Under the pieces are notes generated by a model. That model worked only from the letters and a program-made list of their open reading frames with translations, searched no databases and was not told the origin of the DNA. Made by a program: the position numbers and the translations under genes. Source: CAXBNB01 sp040151475 (GTDB lineage Bacteria > Bacteroidota > Bacteroidia > Cytophagales > Cyclobacteriaceae). From it: 50,053 nucleotides of DNA. Shown here in pieces: positions 1-9,350 of this stretch. The stretch is from the NCBI RefSeq assembly GCF_040151475.1, contig NZ_JBDKWG010000095.1, forward strand, positions 1 through 50,053, given 5' to 3'. Within the stretch, counting starts at the first letter, position 1, and every line of letters begins with the position of its first letter.

Positions 1-3000
1 ACAGGATGTAACTCCGCTCCGGTGCAGGTAACCATGACTTCTGTACCTACCAAACCTGACCTGGACATCACTGTGGTGAACACTACTTCGTGTGCTGCCA
101 ATAACGGTTCAATTACAGTTGCCATCAACGATCCTAATTCTGCCGGTACACTCGATCCTAATGACTTTACATTTACCTGGTACAATGGATCACAAACTAT
201 AGCAGGAAACTTACATACTGTTGCTACTGTTGGAAACAACTCTATCGCTACGCTTGCTGATGGTGACTATACAGTAATAGTAAGGGCTAATACGCAACCT
301 GGTGAAGGGTGTAGTACTACGGCTACCTCTACTGTCGGTGATGACAAACCTGTTTTAGTCGTTGCTGCTGCTACGCCTACTGCTTCTGTTGATTGTAATG
401 GAAATGGACAAATTGAAATTACTGATGTGTCTGTGGATGGTGTAAGCATCCTGCAGGCAAGTATGGTAAACTATACTTACAGTATCTATGATAACACTAC
501 TGCTCTGATCAGTACTTTCAATACTCCGCCTACCGGTACTACCAACCCAATTCATAACTTATTGGCCGCTGGTACTTACTTCATCGGAGTGTCTGATCCG
601 GGTACTTCTGGCTGTGAATCTGATCTGGTACAGGTTGTTATTAACAACAACAGTGTCAACCCTGATATATCTATCGCTATTACTTCTCAAAATACTGTCT
701 GTGACAATGCAGTCAATCCATACAATGGATCGCTTACTGTATCTGTAGCCGGTGGGGATGGAAATTACGATTATGCATGGCACTCTGGTAGTAACATCAA
801 TGTAAACAACCCGATCGGACAAACTACTGCTACCGCTATCGGTTTGCAGGAAGGGTTCTACTGGGTACAGGTAACTGACAATACCACCGCTGGCAATACT
901 TGTAGCGCCAAAGCTGTCGTTGAACTGACTTCAAACTTTGACGACATCTCAGTAGCTATCGCTGATATCACTATCACTCCTGCTTCTGATTGTACTGGTG
1001 CTAACGCTACCGGTACCATTGAAGTCACTGACGTTCGGGTTGGTGGAACCCCTCAGGGTACTGCTGGTTATACTTTCGAGTTCTTCGCTGAAGGAAACAT
1101 CAATGCCGCTGTAAGCACTAATAACCCATACGCTTCGGTTACTCCGGGTGATTACTTCGTAGTAGCTACTGATGCTACCACAGGATGTAACTCCGCTCCG
1201 GTGCAGGTGACGGTAGATCAAGATGACAATGTACCATCTCTGGTATTTACTGAAAACGCACCTAACTCTGCTTGTATTGCTGCTAACTACAATGGTTCAT
1301 TGTCTGTTGCGGTTTCAGATGGAGCAGGTGGAACCAGAGATGCTTCAGAATTTACTTTCCAATGGTATGAAGGTTCTCAGCCAATCGTAGGATCAACTGT
1401 TGACAATGCTGATGGAGGTAATACAAATACCATCTTTACAGTACAGGGAGGTGATTATTCTGTTGTAGTAACAGCAATTGGTGGATCAGGAATAGGATGT
1501 TCTGCTATAGGCACATCGAAAGTAACTTCAGCTAAACCTACTCTGAAAATTTCCAATGCTGACATTACAGCATCTAACAGTTGTAATCCTGACGAAAACG
1601 GATCAATTGAAATTACCGGATTAACGTTGAATGGAGCAACATTAAGTACTGAATCTTCATTGGATGATTATACGTTTGCCTTGTTTGATGATTCTTTTGC
1701 TTCACTAGGTGCATTTGATACACCAGGAACATCTTCCAATTTCCCAAGCACTTCAGGTTTGGCAGAAGGTGTTTACTATGTAGTAGCAACGAATGTTAAC
1801 GGATGTAAAACAACTCCATTCCTTGTTGAAATAGATGATGTATCAAGTAACCCTGTTATTTCTTTCAATCAGGAACTTGCCGACAACAGTTGTAATGGAA
1901 CCGATGCTACTGGTTCATTATCCGTAACTGTTCCGGGTGAGAACATTGCAGATTATACAGTAGAATGGTACACTGGTGATTTATCTGCCTTTGGTATTAC
2001 TCCTGTAAACCCTGCAAATATTTCAACATCAAATAACAAGAGTATTATATCCGGAGTTGCAGCAGGACAATACAGTGTAAGCGTTACAGACAATACCATT
2101 CCTGGCAATAACTGTCTTGTATTGGGAACCGGAGTGATTGAAAACAATTTCGCTGAGATCACCATTCCGGTAATTACTGCAACTGCAAATCAAAAATGTA
2201 CTGCCCCTTACGACGGAACAATAACAGGCAATCAGGTTAGAGAAAATGGAACTTTATTGAGTCCGGTAGCTACTGCAGCAAATTACACCTTCACTTATTT
2301 TGATGAGGACTTTAATTTATTAGCTGACAATACCACTCTTCAAGGTGGCACTTATTATGTTGTAGCTGAAAATAACACAACCGGATGTACATCTGATGCC
2401 ACTCAGGTGAATGTTGCACAAGACCTGGATAACCTTGAATTGGCATTTACAAATACTCCTAACACCTCGTGTGCTGGTGCCGGAACTTATACAGGTTCTG
2501 TAACTGCTACAGTTACTTACAACGGCAATACATTTACTGGCAGGTATAGCTTTACCTGGTATGAAGGAAATACTGTTGGTATAGGTTTAATTTCAACTGG
2601 AATTTCTTCAGGAGCAACTGATAACATCAGTACGGTTTCTGACCTGGAGTCAAAACAATACACTGTTGTTGTTACGGACAATACTACAGGATGTACGATT
2701 ACCGGAATACATACTGTTCCTGAACTTTTAGACATTCCTACATTAACAATCCCTGATGCAAGAATCACTGAGTCATCACTATGTACTCCGGGTGGAGGAA
2801 ATGGATCAATTACTCTGGTTAATTCTGACATATCTCCGGGTAATCTGAGTGACTATGATTTTGATTGGTATTTGAACCCACCTCCGGGAGTTGCCTTTGT
2901 ATCTCAATTGGGAACAGATGGAGACGTAGGCCAACTTACTGACTTACAAGCTGGTGATTACTACGTAGTGGCTACCAACAGAACAACAGGTTGTGTGTCT

Positions 3001-5823
3001 GCATCAACCCGATTTGATGTGTCTGATTTCTCTGTCACTCCTACCCTTGCGTTCTCACAAACTCCAGATATAGGATGTTCTTCATCTTTAGGATTGGGAA
3101 CTGTTACAGCTCTTGCAGATGGATTCAATTCAAGTTCTGCACCAGCAGGTTATGAATGGCAGTGGTACAAAGGAAGCTCTTCTGCTTTCGCTATGGTATC
3201 CGATGCAGATGGTGGAAAAACAAGTACAATCAGCAATCAGGCTTTTGATACATACACAGTTGTAGTTACCAATACCAATACTGATTGTTCTGTTGAGCAA
3301 CGAGTTGTTCTGGAAAGAGAAGAAAAGTATCCTGTAGTTACAAAAACCACTGCAACAAGTCAAACTGCTTGTAATCCAAATGGAACAGTGGCAGTCACAG
3401 AAGTGACTTACAACGGGACATCAATCAGTGTAAACAACTTTACATTTACCTGGACTTCCGCAGGTGGTGCTCCACTTGGAAGCGGAGTAGGTATGACCTC
3501 TCCTCCTACTTCCGGATCATTGGCAGCAGGATCATATTTTGTAGCCGTCACTCATGACTTGACGGGATGTGACGCAGAAAAGCTTACTGAAATAAAAGTG
3601 AAAGATGACATTGCACTTCCTGTGATTACCATAGTTCAGGATGCAGCAGACGTTAACTGTACTTCAGCAAGTGGCACAGGCCAGTTGTCAGTAACAGCAG
3701 ATGGTGGAAATAATTCAAACCCTCCTTACACTTTTGAGTGGTTTAACGGTTCGTCTGCTATAGGCACTGCATTTGCTACAACTGCTACCGTTAGTTCATT
3801 GACAGCAGGTACTTATACCGTAAGAGCATCCAACTCAGTAACAGGATGTACGGATGTCAAGTCGTTTGAATTAGAAAGTGATCCGATAGAACCTAAGATT
3901 GTGAGTTTTGAAACTACCGGAGTTTCACTTTGTAATACCGGAAATGGGACAATTACTATAACAAGTATGTCTCCAGACAATGTCAATTCTTACAATTACG
4001 AATTGTTCGATATCAAACCATCCACTCCTGGCGCATTGGCAATAGACAACAATGCAACCGGAGCATTTAGTGGTGTAGATGTAGGAACTTTCTGGATAGT
4101 TGCAGAACATGCAGTAACAGGATGTAAAGCTCCTTCTATACAGGTGGAAGTTGAAGATGTGAGTATTGCACCTGCCATAGTACAGGAGGATATTGTACTT
4201 CAATCTAACTGTGTACCTCCGGGAACACCTAACGGAAGTATGACAGTTTCCGGTGATGGCTCCACTGATCCTTTGGAATACAGTTTCCAATGGTATTCTG
4301 ATGTAACATTGACCACTCCTGTACCAAATGCTAATGGAGGAAATACTGCTACCATATTTGAAATTACTGCCGGGAATTATACCGCAGTGGTTACAAGTTT
4401 GACAACAGGATGTTCTAGTACTCAGACTTTCAAAATGATCGATGACATTCTAAGTCCTTTGACACTGACTGTCACTTCTTCACCAAATGACAATTGTGTA
4501 GATCCTAATGGTAGAATGGCTGTGTCTGTTCTTAACAGGCCACAAGGAAAAGGAGCAACCGATTATGACTACTATTGGTTTGTTGGTAATGTCACCAATC
4601 CTGACATCAACAATGCTGATTACAGAGGTCAGTTAATCGAAGAAGTAATGAACGGTACATATACTGTCAAAGTGATAGATCCTGTTGGTGGATGTGAATC
4701 GGACCCTGTAACCATTCAGGTAGATGACAATACCAACACGAATGAACTGGCATTTGAAATTGTACAGGATGCACCTCTTACGAATTGTGATCCTGCAAGG
4801 CCAAATGGAATCTTGTCTGTAAACAATTTAACCTCTGGCAATTTGTCTCAATTCAAGTTCTTCTGGTACACAGGTACTACACCTGATCCGGCTACTTTAT
4901 TTGATACACTTCATTTCCAGGTGGAAGAATTGACAAGTGGAAACTATACAGTAGAGATGATAGACAGATATACCGGTTGTAAAATCTTCGATGTTATCAA
5001 TTTGGAAGATGCAACCGAAGCTGTACCTGTTCCTACCATTACTACTATTTCCCATAGAACCAATTGCTTGATTGGAAATGGAGAAGCCAGTGTGTCAGTA
5101 AATGGTGATATTTTGAATTACGATTTCGAATGGATGTTTAATGGTGTTCCTTTCGGAAACGGAGTATCATTTAGTGGCCTGGAAGAAGGTACTTACGAAA
5201 TAGTGGCTACCGATATTGTGACTGGTTGTGTATCTGATGCCGGCACTCTTACCATTGAAGATCGTACAATTCAAGATCCTGAATTCACTGTTCTGGTAAC
5301 AGAACTATCAGTATGTGATGAAAACAACGGTGAAGCGCAATTGGAAGAAGCTAATTTCGAAATTGATTCAATTGCATGGGAATTGCTTAGCACCAAAGAA
5401 ATTGGTTTCTCTACTGGTCTTATCAGTAACGACCACAAACTAATCAGTGCCCCTCCTGGTGACTACTCAGTATATGTAAGAAATGGATTGGGCTGTGACA
5501 ACACTGCTACATTCTCCATCGAAACGGACGTAGTAATCTACAATGGAGTATCTGCAAATGGAGATGGCATGAATGACTTTTTCATCATTGACTGTTCAGG
5601 ATTCTTCCCTAACAACAAATGTCAAATCTTTAACAGAGCCGGACAACTAATATTTGAGATGGATGGTTATGACGAAGAAGATGATGCCAAACGTTTCAAT
5701 GGAATAAGTAATAAAGGAGTGTCTGTTGGAAGTCAAGGCTTGCCCGAAGGTACATATTTCTATATCTTTGATAAAGGAGATGGATCAGAGGTTCAACAAG
5801 GCTATTTAGAACTGGTTAGATAA
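1..5823 (+). CDS. SprB-like repetitive T9SS adhesin, 3' part (5' end outside window)
   Basis: This is a cell-surface giant adhesin of the type moved by the gliding machinery, exported by the type IX secretion system. The reading frame is open from base 1, so the true start lies upstream; an in-frame GTG at 22 is only an internal codon. About 19 repeats of roughly 95-110 residues are visible. Each starts with a Cys-x(n)-NG(S/T) segment, has a central aromatic strand (FTWYNGS, YTFEFF, FTFQWYEGS) and ends in GxYYVVATxxTTGC. The last ~95 residues (from about base 5530: YNGVSANGDGMNDFF, then IFNRAGQLIFE, then EGTYFYIFD) form the gliding-motility-associated C-terminal domain (CHU_C, TIGR04131-like) that targets T9SS cargo. 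The sprF-like gene starts 9 bases after the stop, the same order as sprB-sprF in Flavobacterium. Only the 3' part is seen, so SprB orthology is inferred; another CHU_C adhesin is possible. Confidence 0.88.
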   Translation, partial: TGCNSAPVQVTMTSVPTKPDLDITVVNTTSCAANNGSITVAINDPNSAGTLDPNDFTFTWYNGSQTIAGNLHTVATVGNNSIATLADGDYTVIVRANTQPGEGCSTTATSTVGDDKPVLVVAAATPTASVDCNGNGQIEITDVSVDGVSILQASMVNYTYSIYDNTTALISTFNTPPTGTTNPIHNLLAAGTYFIGVSDPGTSGCESDLVQVVINNNSVNPDISIAITSQNTVCDNAVNPYNGSLTVSVAGGDGNYDYAWHSGSNINVNNPIGQTTATAIGLQEGFYWVQVTDNTTAGNTCSAKAVVELTSNFDDISVAIADITITPASDCTGANATGTIEVTDVRVGGTPQGTAGYTFEFFAEGNINAAVSTNNPYASVTPGDYFVVATDATTGCNSAPVQVTVDQDDNVPSLVFTENAPNSACIAANYNGSLSVAVSDGAGGTRDASEFTFQWYEGSQPIVGSTVDNADGGNTNTIFTVQGGDYSVVVTAIGGSGIGCSAIGTSKVTSAKPTLKISNADITASNSCNPDENGSIEITGLTLNGATLSTESSLDDYTFALFDDSFASLGAFDTPGTSSNFPSTSGLAEGVYYVVATNVNGCKTTPFLVEIDDVSSNPVISFNQELADNSCNGTDATGSLSVTVPGENIADYTVEWYTGDLSAFGITPVNPANISTSNNKSIISGVAAGQYSVSVTDNTIPGNNCLVLGTGVIENNFAEITIPVITATANQKCTAPYDGTITGNQVRENGTLLSPVATAANYTFTYFDEDFNLLADNTTLQGGTYYVVAENNTTGCTSDATQVNVAQDLDNLELAFTNTPNTSCAGAGTYTGSVTATVTYNGNTFTGRYSFTWYEGNTVGIGLISTGISSGATDNISTVSDLESKQYTVVVTDNTTGCTITGIHTVPELLDIPTLTIPDARITESSLCTPGGGNGSITLVNSDISPGNLSDYDFDWYLNPPPGVAFVSQLGTDGDVGQLTDLQAGDYYVVATNRTTGCVSASTRFDVSDFSVTPTLAFSQTPDIGCSSSLGLGTVTALADGFNSSSAPAGYEWQWYKGSSSAFAMVSDADGGKTSTISNQAFDTYTVVVTNTNTDCSVEQRVVLEREEKYPVVTKTTATSQTACNPNGTVAVTEVTYNGTSISVNNFTFTWTSAGGAPLGSGVGMTSPPTSGSLAAGSYFVAVTHDLTGCDAEKLTEIKVKDDIALPVITIVQDAADVNCTSASGTGQLSVTADGGNNSNPPYTFEWFNGSSAIGTAFATTATVSSLTAGTYTVRASNSVTGCTDVKSFELESDPIEPKIVSFETTGVSLCNTGNGTITITSMSPDNVNSYNYELFDIKPSTPGALAIDNNATGAFSGVDVGTFWIVAEHAVTGCKAPSIQVEVEDVSIAPAIVQEDIVLQSNCVPPGTPNGSMTVSGDGSTDPLEYSFQWYSDVTLTTPVPNANGGNTATIFEITAGNYTAVVTSLTTGCSSTQTFKMIDDILSPLTLTVTSSPNDNCVDPNGRMAVSVLNRPQGKGATDYDYYWFVGNVTNPDINNADYRGQLIEEVMNGTYTVKVIDPVGGCESDPVTIQVDDNTNTNELAFEIVQDAPLTNCDPARPNGILSVNNLTSGNLSQFKFFWYTGTTPDPATLFDTLHFQVEELTSGNYTVEMIDRYTGCKIFDVINLEDATEAVPVPTITTISHRTNCLIGNGEASVSVNGDILNYDFEWMFNGVPFGNGVSFSGLEEGTYEIVATDIVTGCVSDAGTLTIEDRTIQDPEFTVLVTELSVCDENNGEAQLEEANFEIDSIAWELLSTKEIGFSTGLISNDHKLISAPPGDYSVYVRNGLGCDNTATFSIETDVVIYNGVSANGDGMNDFFIIDCSGFFPNNKCQIFNRAGQLIFEMDGYDEEDDAKRFNGISNKGVSVGSQGLPEGTYFYIFDKGDGSEVQQGYLELVR

Positions 5824-5832
5824 TAAAGAACT

Positions 5833-6756
5833 ATGAAGAATATAAAATTAATCTTAGTATTGATATTGATGGTCTTGGGTTTAAATGCTTATTGCCAGCA
5901 AAGACCAGTCGTTTCAACTTATATGTTCAATGGCCTGTTACTCAATCCCGCATATGCCGGAAGTTTAAACTTGTTCAGTGCGACAGTAACCAATAGAAAT
6001 CAATGGGTAAATGTAGAAGGTGCACCCAACACTCAGTCAGTTTCAGCCCATACTACCTGGGCTGAAAACAGAGTTGGGACTGGACTAAATGTGCAACGAG
6101 ATGCTATTGGTGTACACGAACAATATAGTGTCTATGGAAGTTATGCATACAAAATAAGAATGTCAGGAGGTATATTGTCAATGGGCCTTCAAGGTGGATT
6201 TGACAGTAGAAATTCTGACTATACCAAAGTAACTATCAAAGATCCCGGCGATGCACTTCTCGAAGGAAGAGTTACCAGGTTTAGTCCAAATGTTGGTACG
6301 GGTTTGTATTTTGCAAACAGGAAATTTTTCGCAGGATTCTCTATACCGTATATTTTGACACCAAAACTGTATGATGTTGAAACAATATCTTCAGATGCCC
6401 GACAATCAAGGTACTACTATTTCAATGTAGGGAATGTAATGGAAATATCCCCTACGGTAAAACTTAATCCATCAGTATTGCTGAGGATGCAGCAGAGATC
6501 ACCTATAGGCTATGATGTCAATGTTAACGTGATCCTTAGTGACATTATCTATGCAGGTGTTTCTTATAGAAGTGGAGATGCAGTAGTATTCATCACTCAG
6601 TTAGTCTTGAATGAAAACTTCAGAGTCGGATATGCTTACGATACTGTTACTTCTTCCATTACGGGATATACTCCTGGTTCTCATGAAATAATGTTGAACT
6701 ACAGGAAGAAAATCAGAGGTGCTAAAAAAGATCCCTTGTGCCCGGTTTATTTCTAA
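5833..6756 (+). CDS. sprF: PorP/SprF family type IX secretion membrane protein
   Basis: A 307-residue protein with an N-terminal signal peptide (MKNIKLILVLILMVLGLNAYCQQ, cut near residue 20). It then has the PorP/SprF start: RPVVSTYMFNGLLLNPAYAGS, followed by a Trp-containing strand near NRNQWVNVEGAP. The rest is an outer-membrane beta-barrel-like sequence (VGTGLNVQRDAIG, GYDVNVNVILSDIIYAGVSYR). Family members work with T9SS to deliver a particular CHU_C-bearing adhesin to the surface, and the gene is normally paired with that adhesin. Here it starts 9 bases after the adhesin stop and ends before a strong terminator, so the two probably form the end of one operon. The length is usual for the family. 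The symbol follows the sprB-sprF arrangement; the family is certain, strict orthology is not. Confidence 0.88.
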   Translation: MKNIKLILVLILMVLGLNAYCQQRPVVSTYMFNGLLLNPAYAGSLNLFSATVTNRNQWVNVEGAPNTQSVSAHTTWAENRVGTGLNVQRDAIGVHEQYSVYGSYAYKIRMSGGILSMGLQGGFDSRNSDYTKVTIKDPGDALLEGRVTRFSPNVGTGLYFANRKFFAGFSIPYILTPKLYDVETISSDARQSRYYYFNVGNVMEISPTVKLNPSVLLRMQQRSPIGYDVNVNVILSDIIYAGVSYRSGDAVVFITQLVLNENFRVGYAYDTVTSSITGYTPGSHEIMLNYRKKIRGAKKDPLCPVYF

Positions 6757-6769
6757 AAAGAATATTGAC

Positions 6770-6814
6770 ATAAAACAAAAAAGGTGAGCTTTTAACTCAC
6801 CTTTTTTGTTTTAT
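6770..6814. terminator. Bidirectional rho-independent terminator
   Basis: A perfect 19-bp inverted repeat: left arm 6770-6788 ending GGTGAG, right arm 6796-6814 starting CTCACC, with a 7-base loop. The stem has a GC-rich core with A6 on one side and T6 on the other, so it works as a terminator on both strands. It lies between the convergent sprF-like gene and dnaB. Confidence 0.9.
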
Positions 6815-6829
6815 GCATTTTTTCCAATG

Positions 6830-8398
6830 TTAGAATGGGGCATCATCCGGGCTACCTGCTGAAGGACTATCATCATCATTTGCTTTTGATGGCATAGTAA
6901 TGGTACTCTGACCGGAAGAAAATTCAGAGGGAATTCCAGAAGAAGGAAAACTATTGCCATAATCACCTCCCATCATATTACCATCATAGTCAGAGAACTT
7001 AGTAAATCTTCCGATAAACTTAAGTTTCACATTTTCAAGTGATCCATTTCTATGTTTGGCTATAATTACCTCTCCCATACCTGTAGTTGGCAACCCATCT
7101 TCATCTTCTGTAATATCATAGTATTCCGGACGATATAAAAATATCACCATATCAGCATCCTGCTCAATAGAACCTGATTCCCTCAAATCCGAAAGCTGTG
7201 GTTTCTTATCTCCTCCTCTGGTTTCCACCGCTCTACTCAACTGCGAAAGTGCCAATACCGGAACATCCAATTCTTTCGCTATTCCTTTTAACGCCCTGGA
7301 AATTGATGCTATTTCCTGTTCACGATTACCTCCTGAGTTTTTCGAACTGTCACCGGACATCAATTGTAAGTAGTCAATAATAATCAACTGTATGTCATGT
7401 TGCGCCTTTAGCCTCCTACACTTAGCACGTAATTCCAATATACTCAATCCGGGAGTGTCATCGATGAAAATAGGAGCTTCAGTCAATTTTGAAGTTTTAT
7501 GAACCAATTGCTCCCATTCATGATCGGCCAATCGTCCTTTTTTTATTTTATCACTTTCAAGTTCTGCCTCCGCTGAAATCAGCCTGTTTACCAATTGAAC
7601 AGCAGACATTTCTAATGAAAACATAGCCACTCCACACCTGAAATCAACTGCGGCATTCCTCATAGCTGACACCACAAATGCCGTTTTACCCATACCCGGC
7701 CTTGCTGCTATAATAACCAAATCAGATTTCTGCCAGCCTCCTGTGACTCTGTCCAGCTCAGTAAAACCGGTAGCAACTCCTGTTAACCCATCTTTGTGCT
7801 GCTTTCTTGCTTCTATCTCCAATATGGCCTCATGCATCAAAGTTGACATGTCTGCATAATTTTTCCTGATATGAGACTCTGAAATTTCAAACAAAGATTG
7901 CTCAGTTCGATCCAACAATTCGAATACGTCCTGGGTATCTTCAAAAGCATCAGATTGTATTTCCGACGATATCCTGATTAATTCTCTTTTTATGGATTGT
8001 TCTGTAATTATACGTGCATGGTATTCAATATTTGCTGCCGAATTAACTCTGGTTGTGAGCTCTGCCACCTGATAGGCTCCTCCTGCAATTTCAAGGGTAC
8101 CGTTTTTTCTAAGTTGAGCAGTAACAGTCATCAAATCCACAGGTTCAGATTTATTGAACAAATGAACTATGGCTTCATATATTTTTGCGTGTGATTCTTT
8201 GTAAAAGCTTTCAGGCTTAAGAATATCAATTACCGCAGTAAGTGCATCTTTTTCCAGCATCAAGGCTCCCAAAACTGTTTCTTCCAAGTCAACAGCCTGT
8301 GGCGGCACTTTGCCCAGTTGCACAGACAATTCCTGAACTCCTATCTTTCGTTTACCCTTTGCCTTAGCCTCAAATGTTCTGGAACTACTGATATCCAT
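6830..8398 (-). CDS. dnaB: Replicative DNA helicase DnaB
   Basis: The hexameric replicative helicase that unwinds DNA at the fork and loads primase. The N-terminal domain begins KVPPQAVDLEETVLGALMLEKDA. The RecA-like core has Walker A (ARPGMGKTAF), Walker B (IIIDYLQLM) and the arginine-finger region (QLSRAVETRGGDKKPQLSDLRESGSIEQDAD), followed by KHRNGS. The C-terminal tail is low-complexity and ends in DDAPF, an acidic tail. I chose the ATG at 8398 (522 residues) because MDISSSRTFEAKAKGKRK resembles other Cytophagales DnaB N-termini. An upstream in-frame ATG at 8452 would add 18 hydrophobic residues not expected in DnaB. No intein is present. A -7-like box (TACGTTTG on the minus strand, 8485-8492) lies upstream of both starts, so it does not decide between them. 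Confidence 0.95.
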   Translation of the reverse strand: MDISSSRTFEAKAKGKRKIGVQELSVQLGKVPPQAVDLEETVLGALMLEKDALTAVIDILKPESFYKESHAKIYEAIVHLFNKSEPVDLMTVTAQLRKNGTLEIAGGAYQVAELTTRVNSAANIEYHARIITEQSIKRELIRISSEIQSDAFEDTQDVFELLDRTEQSLFEISESHIRKNYADMSTLMHEAILEIEARKQHKDGLTGVATGFTELDRVTGGWQKSDLVIIAARPGMGKTAFVVSAMRNAAVDFRCGVAMFSLEMSAVQLVNRLISAEAELESDKIKKGRLADHEWEQLVHKTSKLTEAPIFIDDTPGLSILELRAKCRRLKAQHDIQLIIIDYLQLMSGDSSKNSGGNREQEIASISRALKGIAKELDVPVLALSQLSRAVETRGGDKKPQLSDLRESGSIEQDADMVIFLYRPEYYDITEDEDGLPTTGMGEVIIAKHRNGSLENVKLKFIGRFTKFSDYDGNMMGGDYGNSFPSSGIPSEFSSGQSTITMPSKANDDDSPSAGSPDDAPF

Positions 8399-8484
8399 AT
8401 ATGAATTGTAAAAATTATTGGTATATAAAGTTATTGAAAATACAACAGCCATCCTAAGTCAAAAGCCATCAGAATTTTAGAATA

Positions 8485-8492
8485 CAAACGTA
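8485..8492 (-). promoter_or_regulatory. Candidate -7 promoter box for dnaB
   Basis: On the minus strand this reads TACGTTTG, matching the Bacteroidota -7 consensus TAnnTTTG. I see no clear TTTG -33 element at the right spacing, so the call is tentative. Confidence 0.35.
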
Positions 8493-8554
8493 GTGAATGA
8501 CTAAATACTTGTGGACTTATCTTTCCCTATTTTATAAACAATTTGTCGTGAAAG

Positions 8555-8563
8555 TTATCCACA
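8555..8563 (+). promoter_or_regulatory. Perfect DnaA box
   Basis: TTATCCACA is an exact match to the consensus DnaA box. It lies about 160 bases upstream of the chosen dnaB start. A second, poorer sequence (TGTGGACTT, 8510-8518 region) is nearby. One good box does not make an origin; regulation of dnaB by DnaA or chance are both possible. Confidence 0.5.
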
Positions 8564-8711
8564 ACAGAATGGTATGTTCAGAAGTTTCACCTGTTAGGTT
8601 AAATGGAAAATGATACTAAAGGGTTGTAATAAGAAGTTGAGAAATTTCATTCGTTTAAATTCAATCTATGAAAAGGCATTAACTTTGTTAGAAGACAAAT
8701 CAATAATAAAA

Positions 8712-8951
8712 ATGGGTTTACAAGAAACCAAATTAGGTGTGATGCAAAAAATCATGGGCGTATCAAAAACATCTTTTTTAGGAAAAATAGATAAGCTTTT
8801 GGAAAAAGAAATGATAGTAAGCTATACATTAGAAGGAAAACCTTTAACAAAGGCCTTATATAATTCACATTTGCAAAAGGCCGAAGAGCAACTCAGCTCT
8901 GGTAAATTCATTACTCAAGCAGAGTTAGAGAAAGAATCTGATAACTGGTAA
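8712..8951 (+). CDS. Antitoxin of a ParE/RelE-type toxin-antitoxin pair
   Basis: A 79-residue protein starting MGLQETKLGVMQKIMGVS, with a helical middle (GKIDKLLEKEMI) and the C-terminal pattern of Bacteroidota type II antitoxins (QLSSGKFITQAELEKESDNW), which usually wraps around a ParE/RelE toxin. The frame is open further upstream, with an ATG at 8610 giving 113 residues. The extra 34 residues look unlike the family, so I prefer 8712. Its TAA overlaps the ATG of the downstream toxin (TAATG at 8949-8953), the usual translational coupling of such pairs. The toxin is broken, so the antitoxin may now be an orphan or able to neutralise a related toxin elsewhere. The family call rests on context plus the C-terminal pattern. 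Confidence 0.6.
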   Translation: MGLQETKLGVMQKIMGVSKTSFLGKIDKLLEKEMIVSYTLEGKPLTKALYNSHLQKAEEQLSSGKFITQAELEKESDNW

Positions 8952-9233
8952 TGGCTAAGCCTAAAATTATTTGGACAAAACAAGCAAAAGAAGCTTTGAA
9001 AAGTATTTACGACTACTACAAGGATAAGTCGCCAAGAATGTAAAATCAGATTTACTTAAAAGCCCAAAAACGATATTATTCTCAAAATAATATAAGGTTG
9101 ACGACATCAATCCCAATTATCGAAGAAAGTTGTCCGGCATTACAAGGTTTTGTACAAAGAGGACAATGAGGTAATACAAGTGTTAGATATTGTAAGCACC
9201 AGACAATCTCCTGAAGTTTTGAAAAACCAATAA
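8951..9233 (+). pseudogene. Frameshifted ParE/RelE family toxin
   Basis: The reading frame opens as MAKPKIIWTKQAKEALKSI then YDYYKDKS, typical of a ParE/RelE toxin N-terminus, but meets a stop at 9041-9043. The homologous sequence continues in other frames: KNVKSDLLKSPKTILFSK from about 9034, YKVDDINPNYRR around 9091-9125, and RHYKVLYKEDNEVIQVLDI then VSTRQSPEVLKNQ to the stop at 9231-9233. At least three frame changes are needed to join these pieces, so this is decay rather than a single sequencing error. Together the pieces make a protein of about 93 residues, the normal size for the family. The start overlaps the antitoxin stop. Confidence 0.72.
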
Positions 9234-9350
9234 ACCACTATTTGCTATTTCTCCTTTAACGGCTTTTACAATAAGCTTGAATAGTGTCATAGAAAATTCC
9301 AGTTTATTAAAACATTACGATAAACTTACTCAAAATATTTTTTACTACTC

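Noticed and set aside
4157..5823. Long opposite-strand frames within the adhesin gene
   Set aside because: They come from the repetitive codon pattern of the adhesin and have no independent coding signal.
1..5823. CRISPR-like repeat structure in the adhesin
   Set aside because: The repeats are about 300 bp, in frame and diverged; they encode protein domains. No short direct repeats with regular spacers occur anywhere in the window.
6890..7800. Possible intein in DnaB
   Set aside because: The Walker A, Walker B and arginine-finger segments are continuous and the length is normal.
8510..8563. Replication origin near dnaB
   Set aside because: Only one perfect DnaA box, no cluster and no strong AT-rich unwinding repeat. 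dnaA is not in the window.
8610..8711. N-terminal extension of the antitoxin to an ATG at 8610
   Set aside because: The 34 added residues do not resemble antitoxin N-termini, and the in-frame ATG at 8712 gives the usual size.
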